From NCBI GenBank assembly GCA_963921425.1, contig OY992833.1, positions 17,711,738-17,775,737 on the forward strand: a DNA stretch of 64,000 nucleotides, given 5' to 3'. The number at the start of each line of letters is the position of its first letter. Positions within the stretch are counted from its first letter, which is position 1. Shown one piece after another: positions 40,840 through 49,300 of this stretch. This stretch comes from Dryas octopetala. Its lineage: Eukaryota > Streptophyta > Magnoliopsida > Rosales > Rosaceae. The notes below the pieces were generated by a model, which was given only the letters and a program-made list of their open reading frames with translations, was not told where the DNA came from and ran no database searches. Made by a program: the position numbers and the translations under genes.

Positions 40840-42060
40840 GATGGGAAGCCAAGGTAGTCACCTGTGAAGCTTGACGACCTTTCTTCTTATACTTTTCTTC
40901 CCATCAATCAGGAACACCATGTATTTTAAAACACGTTTCTTTCACATTCTTTGTCCCATTACAATGAGTGCACATATGTTCCCCTTTCTTAGGATCAAAG
41001 CGCCTAGTTGAGAGCCTAGAACCAGAAGGCTCGCGATCCAATGTACCACCATCAGATGGATGAGTCATTCTGTCTATTAGCTTCAACATGTTAACCCCCA
41101 AGCATGTTGACCCCCAAGCATGGCATTCTGTCTATTGGCTTCAGCACAAACCATAGCATATGCATTATTCAAATTCGGAAGAGAAGATATAGCTAAAATC
41201 TGACCCCGGACATCATCAAGATTGGAATCAAGACCCGCTAGGAAAACATACAATCTATGAGAATTAACCATAGTAGAATAGATTTCAATATCCTTAGCAC
41301 ATTCCATCACACATGGTTGAATATAATCAAGTTTCTGCCACAATTTTTGTAATTTACCAAAAATTCTATCACAGAGCCACCATTCTGGCGAGTAAAGATT
41401 ACCTGACAATGGATTTGATATGCCCTGGAAGCATTTTGGACAACAGAATAAATTATCTTTGCAGTCTCCCAAATATCTTTAGAAGTCTTCAAGAAAATAA
41501 GTATAGATCGAACTTTCTTGGTCATAGAATTGAGAAGCCAACATTTAACCAAGCAGGAGCAATATTTTCACCATTGACATAACCCCAAAATCTTTTTTTA
41601 GTGACAAATGAACGAGCAATCTCTGCCCACTCAAAATAATTAGAACAACCTAATATTTTAATTCGGAGCAACTAGGTAATCCATAGTAATAAAGCATAAA
41701 TAAACACCTAAAGAAAATGTCAATCAAAACAATTATCGATGGCAACAGAAACAGAGACGACAACACACTTGTAAAGAAGTGTCAATATCAACAATTGAAG
41801 AAAAAATCTAGATATTTTAGAGGAAAAAATCCAAAAAAACCAAGAACTGTAGCAATCAAGTCAAGGGTCGATCACGGTCACCAAACTTTGTTATCTATAG
41901 CAAAAATAAGCGTAAATGTTTAGGCAAAAATCCTCAAAACCAAGAACAAGAATTGAACTCTAAAAGATTATAGGGTTAAAAACAAGATAAGGCAAAGCTC
42001 TAGGAAAAACATCTAGGGTACGCGTTTTGATACCATATCAAAATTCAGGTTTTAGGTATA
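40840..42060 (-). mobile_element. Ty1/copia gag remnant with primer-binding site
   Basis: Read from 42040 leftwards: TGGTATCAAAACGCG at about 42020-42034 resembles an initiator-Met-tRNA primer-binding site. Then follow gag segments EWAEIARSFVTKKRFWG, VKCWLLNSMTKKVR, DIWETAKIIYS and a zinc-knuckle remnant CTHCNGTKNVKETC at about 40930-40970. The knuckle His is Asn. Frameshifts separate the blocks and no pol is visible. An LTR probably lies to the right (42045-42250) but its ends are not resolved. Confidence 0.7.
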
Positions 42061-42517
42061 AATAATTCAACATTTTTTATTCTTCTCTATAAGGAGACAT
42101 TTATAAAAATACAATCCTAATTTCATGAGGAAGAAAACTAATTAAAAATAATAATAAAAGGTAATAAATTTATCCTAATTAGACTAGATCTAGGAAAATA
42201 TAGAATAAGGAAAATACACAATAATAATAAATTATGACTATACCTCTTAAATTACCACTCACGCTTATCTCTTGAAGAAAATTATGCATATTCTGCTTTT
42301 ATTTTTCGATCGATTTTAAGTTATTTTCAACAGCTAGAGAGTCTTAACCTATGCTTGAATATGATGCATCAATCGTTCAGTATATAGAATTAATCATTCA
42401 AAATTTGTTTTACATTCATAATTGCCATGCCTGGCCCTAGCTAGTCATAATTTTTAATCTTTTAATTAAGGATTTTCAATTTTTTTTGCCTAACAATTAG
42501 TTTCGATCATCTTTTAG

Positions 42518-42667
42518 AGAACTATTGTGCTTCCCAAATTTCTAGAATTAACTAGTCTCAAGAAGGTATCATTAACAGTAGCTATCACAGGTGGGGGGCA
42601 AAGTCTCTTTGATTTGACTTCCTTGATAGAGCGATGTCCTAATTTCTTGCAAATACTAACATTGAAG
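42518..42667 (+). pseudogene. Orphan exon of an F-box/LRR-FBD protein
   Basis: A 150-bp open exon bounded by CATCTTTTAG and AAG/GTTAAT encodes LPKFLELTSLKKVSLTVAIT...QSLFDLTSLIERCPNFLQIL, the leucine-rich/FBD region of plant F-box proteins that recruit substrates to SCF ubiquitin ligases. Neither the F-box exon nor the C-terminal FBD exon is visible nearby. A copia relic lies upstream and a gypsy element is inserted 163 bp downstream. Most likely a gene relic. Confidence 0.6.
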
Positions 42668-42829
42668 GTTAATTTACTTTCAATGTTGTCTTACAATTTT
42701 AAAAATAGAAAGTTAATTTATTTCATGGTTTGAGAATAAGTGCTAATTCATATATTTATGTGAGTCAGTGTACACAGAAACTCTTTTTTTTTTTTTTTAG
42801 CTTAAATTATGAATTGGTTAATTCATTAC

Positions 42830-43496
42830 TGTTGATGCTGAAAAATGGTAAAGCAGTCAACGTCGAGTCGAACCACGTAGGCCCGTTGACCCACCACTAA
42901 GTGGATGACACGTCGAAGTGGGGCAGGAACGGATAGCTGGGCCTGACTGGTGAGTAATGGAGAGAGTAATATCCAATGCACCCTGCGCAAGTACACAAAA
43001 GTGAGCGGGAAGGGCACCGGTGTGGTAGCGGCCAAAGCTCCTCCGACGCTCAAGTCAGTGTTCAAAGAGATCTGAGAGCAGAGTGAGTGAATAGTATAAT
43101 ATTGATTGAAAAATGGTCCTTTTGTGACAAGAAGGTACCTCTTTTATAGTACCTTTGGAAGAGTGTCAACCAATCCGGTGATGACACGTGTCCTTTGTGA
43201 TGACTTGCACTGTAGGAGCGCCACGTGTCACCGGTCTCGAGGATCTGAGTGAGTTGACACGGGTCTGGAGCCCAGGAGGCTTGAGCTTGGGAGGCCGGAG
43301 CCTAAGAGGTCGGGGCCCAAGGGGCCGGAGCCTATGAGACCGGAGCCTAGGAGGTCGTGGCCTAGGAGGCCGGAGCCTAGTAGGTCAGGGGCTAGAAGCC
43401 CAGGAAGGGCTTAGTCTTTTGGGCTTAGGCCCAAACAGCATGATGTTAAGCTTTTTGTGACTTGTCGTTATGCCCAGACGTTTAATCATACGAACA
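42830..43496 (-). repeat. 3' LTR of the gypsy element (667 bp)
   Basis: On the minus strand it begins TGTTCGTATGATTAAACGTC and ends TTTTCAGCATCAACA, giving TG...CA. A TATA box (TATAAAAG on the minus strand) lies near 43140-43153. It carries about 45 bp of GGAGCCTAG-type repeat absent from the other LTR. Confidence 0.95.
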
Positions 43497-43511
43497 GAAG
43501 TCCCCCAAGTT
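43497..43511 (-). other. Polypurine tract of the gypsy element
   Basis: AACTTGGGGGACTTC on the minus strand abuts the 3' LTR, the expected place for plus-strand priming. A second copy lies at 43613-43627. Confidence 0.8.
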
Positions 43512-43843
43512 TCCGAGCAAAAGATAATTCTTGGTTGGGAACTTTGTACACAAAAAAGTCCGAGCAGAACGACAAGTAACCACACACTTATTCCTGCTTA
43601 AGCTATTGTCTAGAAGTCCCCCAAGTTCTTTAGCAAGAAAAGCTGTACTGCAGGAAAGCTTGGGGGTTACATATGAAAGATCCCTTTGAATTTCCTTTTT
43701 TTTTTTTTTTTTTTTGAATTTCTGATCACCCTGTGTTCCGAGCAGTAGACGCTTCGTGTAATCCCAGTGAATCTCGTCCGATTTAAGTGGGGGGATGTTG
43801 CCCTTTGTAAATAGGATTTTGAAACTAAACAGTATAGCTCAGA

Positions 43844-45890
43844 TATAAAAGACCCACCCTAAATCTCACATTTGTTACTGTAGAAGTATTTTGGAGAGAG
43901 AGAGTGGGTGTTAAAATAACTCAAAGAGAGGGGTAGTGGTGTGCGTGGGAACAAAACAGAGACAAGGGCTCGGGTGGGTGGCTGACTTGCTCGGGTGGGA
44001 GGGAGAGGTGAGGTGCTCGAGTCGGGTGGATAAGGGGTCGGGTCGGAGGGTAGAGCTCGGGCCGAATTTTGCTCAGGGCGGAGGCGTGCAGCAGGAGTGA
44101 CTGAGTGGGCTCGGGCCGGAAGGATAGGGGCTCGGGTCGGAGGGAAGAGCTCGGGCCGGAGGCTTGCAGGAGTGCTTGGCGCGGACGCGGGCGGCGCGGA
44201 CGCGGCGCGGCGCTGGTGTGCTCGGGTCGGATCGAGTGGTGCGTAGTGGTCGGATCCGAGCGCGGGCTCGGGTGCGCGGGTGGGCGGAAGAGAAGAGGGC
44301 TTCCTCAGGCTCGGCGCGAGGCGTGCGCAGTGGGCGGATCGGTGCGGTGCAGTGGGCTCGGCTCGGGGTGGCTGCTGCGCGAAGGGGGGTGCGGCTCGGG
44401 GCGGCTGCTGTGCGAAGGAGGGCTGGTTGCGCAGCTGGCTGGTCGGGCCGGAGGTGGTGCTGCACGGGCCGGAGGAGTTAGGCTGCGCGGAGGCTCGCAG
44501 CAGAGGAGCTCGGATCGGGGCCGTTGCGGGGGGTGGCTGAGTGGGCTCGGGCCGCTTGATTTTCACACTTTGAGGTAGGGAATTCAATAAAAAAATTTTC
44601 TACCCACTTGATATATTGATTTTGCCTTTAAAAATTGAGAACTTTGAGAAATTGTGGTCGTCCAGCCTGAGGCGGACCTTGGAATTCTGTTTGTTAATTT
44701 TGTGGATAATGTGAGTAGGGGCATGTGGAGGTGCAAGTGGGTATGAGCCTTGCCGAGCACTGGGTAGGCACATGCCTTCATTTTTGGACTTTGTAATTTA
44801 TTAGGTGTTGTGTTCTTGGCCAGGTACCGAGGAGACAAGATAAGTGGGTCGGAACCCGTCTGAGCCGTTGGAGCCACGGACTATAGGTAAAGGCTTGGGT
44901 TTTTATTGCTTGTCTGCTTGAATTGATATTGTGAATATTGGCTTTGATTGGTAGCTGAACATTGGAAAGTGATAGAGTGAATGTTGTGAAATTGGGGGTG
45001 GAAGAGCACATATGAGGGGTGGAAAACCATTAGTGATCTGATATGTCCATGGTGTTGTCTTGGTATTCCGAGCACTTCCCATCTTGATTTTTTGGTTTGT
45101 CTTGGATGGGCAGGTGTGGTGGGCATGCTAACGTCCTAGAGGGAGGTACCAAGGAGGTGGAGCTCGAGGAGGGAGCATCCACAGGTGGGGAGCATGACAT
45201 GGGTGTTGAAGATAGTGGTCTGGGAGAGGATCCCAAATAAATGTTTGGAGCACACATGGCCCGGGGGCAGGGGTGGGCGGACCATCGCCCTATTTCTGTT
45301 TGAGTTATATGGTCGGGTCGGATGTGGCCTGTACCGAATTACAAACTATTTTGATTATGAAGTTTGTACTTGAGTATGTGGATGATTTTGAGGGTGTCCG
45401 ACCCGTTATTGGGTAGGATGCCCTTCCTTTCAATACATGGTATGGTAGGATGTCTCTGGAATGCATGATACTTAGTTTTCCTTGAATGCACGGTACTTAT
45501 TTTCCCTTGAATGCATGGTATTGAGTTTCCCTTGAATGCATGGTACTTAGTTTCCCTTGAATGCAAGGTACTGATATGGGTAAGGTCGGATGTTTGATGG
45601 CCCGGGTGCCTATACACACAATTAACACTTTGAATGAAAAGATGTCCGTGGTAGGATATTCATTCATTAAAGCGATATAAGATAGATGAAATTGAAAAAG
45701 TCCCCGGGGGGTACAACATGTGTCTACTTGTAAAAGTAACGGAGGTGCTCGGCATGCCATGGGTGGCCGAGTTCTTTGCTGGTTGTGGCGCGAAAGCCTG
45801 TATGTGCCCGGACAGACGACCTCAATGATTTTGTAGGGCGTCTAGGGTAGGGCAGGTGTTGGAGACATAAACAGCCATAGAGGACTTAAC
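43844..45890 (+). other. GC-rich antisense unit inside the gypsy element
   Basis: A TATA box (TATAAAA, 43844-43850) on the plus strand is followed by a GC-rich block with many GCTCGGG repeats (about 43920-44560). A leader-like stretch follows, with a donor-like TATAG/GTAAAG near 44885. Both strands are open for long stretches in the GC-rich block, but I find no ATG on the plus strand between 43920 and 44580, so protein coding is doubtful. It points against the element's own transcript. Confidence 0.5.
45459..45583. repeat. 25-bp tandem repeat, five copies
   Basis: The unit GAATGCATGGTACTTAGTTT plus CCCTT starts at 45459, 45484, 45509, 45534 and 45559, with one to four changes per copy. Confidence 0.9.
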
Positions 45891-46400
45891 TTATTTTTTC
45901 TTCTTGACTGAAGTCGTATAGCAGGACCTGGCTGATACCTGATTGCCTCTGACTACCCCTGTGCCACATGGGGTCGGGAACTTAATCAAAAACAAGTGGG
46001 TGGAGATCATAACCTTAAGTTGGTTAAGGGCCGGTCGTCCCAGGATGACGTTGTAAGCCGTGGGGTAGTCGACCACCAAAAATTGAGTGGTTGTGGTAGC
46101 GGACGAAGGATACTTTCCGAGGGTGAGTAGGAGGTAGATCCCACCAAGAGGGGTGATCATATCGCCCGAAAAGCTGAGTAAAGGAGCGATCGACCGGTCA
46201 AGCCTCTCCTGGTCAATTCCAAAAGCTGTGAAGGCAGAGGCGAATAGGATGTTGACGGAGCTACCACAATCGACAAGGATCCGAGCCACGTCGAAATTAG
46301 CTATGGTGGCTTCAATGACCAAAGGGTCATCGTGTGGAAAGATTAAATCATGTTCCTCCTCCTCAGCAAGGGAAATGGGCGACCACCCGAGCTTAGGAAA
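45891..46400 (-). CDS. Retropepsin-like protease domain of the gypsy element
   Basis: Open from a linker-like acidic stretch (ISLAEEEEHDLIFPHDDP) into VARILVDCGSSVNILF, where the Asp of DCGSS is the protease active-site residue, and on to YNVILGRPALNQLK, the usual flap/C-terminal region. It ends at a stop after a lysine run, where the linker to reverse transcriptase should begin. The gag-proximal side joins abruptly near 46400. No independent ATG; normally made as part of gag-pol. Confidence 0.8.
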   Translation of the reverse strand, partial: FPKLGWSPISLAEEEEHDLIFPHDDPLVIEATIANFDVARILVDCGSSVNILFASAFTAFGIDQERLDRSIAPLLSFSGDMITPLGGIYLLLTLGKYPSSATTTTQFLVVDYPTAYNVILGRPALNQLKVMISTHLFLIKFPTPCGTGVVRGNQVSARSCYTTSVKKKK

Positions 46401-46431
46401 CCTGGGGGTGGGTGGCTACCTTGCCCTGCGT

Positions 46432-46752
46432 CTAGTTGACGCGGAACATTTTGGTCCCTTCGGAGGGGGGGTTCCTCCTCTCACCACTCCGGAGAGTGGT
46501 GTGTTCGTCCCTGTCGTGGGGGTTCCTCCTCTCACCACTATGGGGAGTGGTATGTTCTTCCATGTCACGGATGAGTCGCTCATACAGCTGTGTTGTATCA
46601 TTTTGGAGGTCGAGCTGTTCCTGGGTTCGTTGGAGTTGAGCCTCCAATCGTTCGATGTATGCCTCATGATCAGATTCGGCAGTCTTCTTGCCTCGCTTGT
46701 CACCCAGCGGGGTGTTGTCGACTTGGTCGAGAATAGGACCTTCGTCAGACAT
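46432..46752 (-). CDS. Truncated gag N-terminus of the gypsy element (106 residues)
   Basis: Starts MSDEGPILDQVDNTPLGDK just downstream of the 5' LTR. A coiled-coil-like segment (YIERLEAQLQRTQEQLDLQ) follows, then two copies of an HTT..SGERRNP motif encoded by a direct repeat, then a stop. The capsid core and zinc knuckle are missing, so most of gag has been deleted between here and the protease. Confidence 0.75.
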   Translation of the reverse strand: MSDEGPILDQVDNTPLGDKRGKKTAESDHEAYIERLEAQLQRTQEQLDLQNDTTQLYERLIRDMEEHTTPHSGERRNPHDRDEHTTLRSGERRNPPSEGTKMFRVN

Positions 46753-46828
46753 TGCAGGGGTTAGAAAGTCCTTGCACCTCAACTGAGGGTAGAGAATCAA
46801 ATGGGGAAAGGTTGCTACGTTCCCACAG

Positions 46829-46837
46829 ACGGCGCCA
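46829..46837 (-). other. Primer-binding site of the gypsy element
   Basis: TGGCGCCGT on the minus strand, two bases inside the 5' LTR, matches the 3' end of plant tRNA-Asp over nine bases; the match weakens after that. Confidence 0.6.
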
Positions 46838-46840
46838 AAC

Positions 46841-47462
46841 TGTTGATGCTGAAAAATTGTAAAGCAGTCAAGGTCGAGTCGAACCACGTAGGCCCGTTGA
46901 CCCACCACTAAGTGGATGACACGTCGAAGTAGGGCAGGAACGGGTAGCTGGGCCCGACTGGTGAGTAATGGAGAGAGTAATATCCAATGCACCCTGCGCA
47001 AGTACACAAAAGTGAGCGGGAAGGGCACCGGTGTGGTACCGGCCAAAGCTCCTCCGACGCTCAAGTCAGTGTTCAGAGAGATCTGAGAGTAGAGTGAGTG
47101 AATAGTATAATATTGATTGAAAAAATGTTTTTTTGTGACAAGAAGGTACCTTTTTTATAGTACCTTTGGAAGAGTGTCAACCAATCCGGTGATGACACGT
47201 GTCCTTTGTGATGACTTGCACTGTAGGAGCGCCACGTGTCACCGGTCTCGAGGATCCGAGTGAGTTGACACGGGTCGGGAGCCCAGGAGGCTTGAGCTTG
47301 GGAGGCCGGAGCCTAAGAGGTCGGGGCCCAAGGGGCCGGAGCCTAGTAGGTCAGGGGCTAGTAGCCCAGAAAAGGCTTAGTCTTTTGGGCTTAGGCCCAA
47401 ACAACATGATGTTAAGCTTTTTGTGACTTGTCGTTATGCACAGACGTTTAATCATACGAACA
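46841..47462 (-). repeat. 5' LTR of the gypsy element (622 bp)
   Basis: Same ends as the other LTR (TGTT...AACA). ATTAC follows directly at 47463-47467. Shorter by about 45 bp through loss or gain of repeat units near 47335. Confidence 0.95.
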
Positions 47463-47474
47463 ATTACCGACTTC

Positions 47475-47660
47475 CTATCTAGCCTTGTGGTAAAGTGGTT
47501 ACCCACTGAGTCACAAGGTCCTGAGGGATAGTGTTTGACAGGGTCTGTGATGCATATGCTATTTGGATATACCCATCTACTGATTGGTTGAGGGCAAGGA
47601 TTAAAATTTGTTACAAGATTGGTGAGATCTCTCTTGCAAATCAAGCTTCTCAATTGAGTG
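47475..47660 (+). repeat. Possible tRNA-derived SINE fragment
   Basis: TAGCCTTGTGGTAAAGTGG at about 47479 resembles a Pol III A box, but no good B box (GGTTCGAATCC-like) follows; AAGGTCCTGAGGGATAG is in its place. Weak evidence. Confidence 0.3.
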
Positions 47661-47662
47661 CA

Positions 47663-48579
47663 ATCTAGTTAAGAAGTAAAGTTTGGGTTAATTATTGGTT
47701 ACTTAGCAGTTCATCACTAGTACACCATACCAGTAATAGATTTCATACACTGCAATATTGTTTTACCTTGGTTGGTAATGTTAATATGTTATACAGAATA
47801 TGGTTGCATGTGTACCAACTGCTTCACCCCCTTTTGAGCTTCTAGTCTCATAAAGAAAATGTAGTGCACTAGAATAATTATTAGGAGTTAGTGAAGCTTT
47901 GTGACGACCCCAACTCCTATCTATTTCCTTTTTCTTTACATATCATAATTATATGATCTACCAATTGGTTTATAAGTTTGAATTTCAAGTAGAACAATGT
48001 AATATGTGCATCAAATCATATATGATTTGTAATAGACCAACTCATTCAAGAATCTAGATGGTCTTTAATTTTCACTTCATAATTAGTCATTACATTCAAG
48101 TTCTCGCTAAGAGATGTACATTTATGCATAAACAATCAAATTCAATGAAAATTATAAATCATGGTGTGCAACCGTGATAGTGAGAAACCTTAAACTGAGA
48201 ATAATGGATACAGATCTGAAGATGAGGCGACAGAGGAAGAGCCAGTTACCCCGGCCCTAACTTCATTGAAGGCAAGTAAGAGAGAGAGATAGCAAAGAAA
48301 AGATCGAGCAGCATGTGCATTTGAAGAGGTAAGAAAAAATCATAAATATATATTTTAATGATATTATCTTTTATGCCAAGGTTTTAAAGGTTTTACAGGC
48401 AGGACATTGTAAATTTATGGGAAAAACATACAAAGTGAATAAAAAAATGTAAATTTTAATAATATTATCCTTCTATGTACGTGAAGGCTTTCAAGGCAGG
48501 ACATTGTATAGGTTTTTTCTTAATTTTTTTGACAAAGTTTAGTTTAAAACGTTTTAGAAACATACATTGAAGCGAGCTC
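47663..48579. other. Intergenic
   Basis: AT-rich. No further exon of the F-box fragment is recognisable here. Confidence 0.4.
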
Positions 48580-48930
48580 AGAGTAGTTCACTTAGCATAT
48601 ACTTTATGCTAGCAATGCATGGTTGTATACTTGTATTCCTTTAATTCTAGCAGAGTACTTTTCACATATATTTTATGCTAGCAATGAATCGTTTTACGTA
48701 TACACAGCTTTAATTCTAGCATAGATGTTCACTTCACATATATTTCGTGGCTTCGTGCTAGCTAGCTAGGATTGCAATGTTTGAAGAGTGGTACGTCATT
48801 TCACATATATTTTTTCATGCTAACAATATATGAATGGTTTTATCCTTTAATTCTAGCAGAGTAGTTCACTTCACATATAATATATATATATGCTAGTAAT
48901 GTATGTTTTATTCTTTAATTTTGGCTCTTC
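48580..48930. repeat. Diverged tandem repeat, about 65-72 bp, five copies
   Basis: Copies start near 48580, 48652, 48722, 48785 and 48858. They share the order AGAGTAGTTCACTTCACATA, ATTTTATGCTAGCAATG and CTTTAATTCTAGC. Confidence 0.75.
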
Positions 48931-49111
48931 GATCATCTTATTTTCTGTATTGCTTAAGGTGAAAGACACAATTAATTAGATGGAACAAGTTCTAATATTC
49001 ATACTCTAATATTCAAAAAATCAAAACAAGAGAGAGAGAGAGAGAAGAGACGTAGCATACTAGTATGATATATATTAAATAAACTGATTGTCATCTAAAC
49101 AACTATCTAAA

Positions 49112-49291
49112 AGAGAAATTATTCTGTATAACCGCTACATTGACACGTGGTATAATCATTCTATTTGTTATAATATGAGTGAATGTTATTAATAATATGC
49201 GTTATTAATATAAACACATCGTCCAATAATACCCTTACACGTTGAATTAGTTATACCACGTGGCGGTATGTCGGTTATACCTATAATTTTT
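49112..49291. mobile_element. Foldback MITE with imperfect 9-bp target duplication
   Basis: AAATTATTCTGTATAACCG at the left is complementary to CGGTTATACCTATAATTTTT at the right. ACACGTGGTATAAT and ATTATACC-ACGTG-type cores are paired within. Flanks CTATCTAAA and CCATCTAAA match at eight of nine positions. A related single arm lies at 17401-17500. Confidence 0.6.
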
Positions 49292-49300
49292 CCATCTAAA

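Larger units (their letters stand above)
42830..47462 (-). mobile_element. Complete-ended, non-autonomous Ty3/gypsy LTR retrotransposon
   Basis: 4633 bp with LTRs at both ends and a perfect 5-bp TSD, ATTAC (42825-42829 and 47463-47467). Transcribed on the minus strand: 5' LTR 46841-47462, primer-binding site, gag start, protease, a long non-coding section, polypurine tract, 3' LTR 42830-43496. Reverse transcriptase, RNase H and integrase are missing, so it depends on a relative for mobility. The GC-rich antisense unit between the protease and the 3' LTR resembles what is known of Tat-lineage gypsy elements; the lineage call is inference. About 15 substitutions separate the LTRs by eye, suggesting fairly recent insertion. 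Confidence 0.92.

Noticed and set aside
42826..43065. Open frames inside both gypsy LTRs (the right copy near 46850-47064 runs into gag)
   Set aside because: They are LTR/leader sequence read in frame with gag; the real gag start is the ATG at 46752.
43859..44587. 242-residue Pro-rich minus frame and 157-residue Gly/Arg-rich plus frame
   Set aside because: Both arise from GC-rich simple repeats, neither starts with ATG, and no domain is visible.
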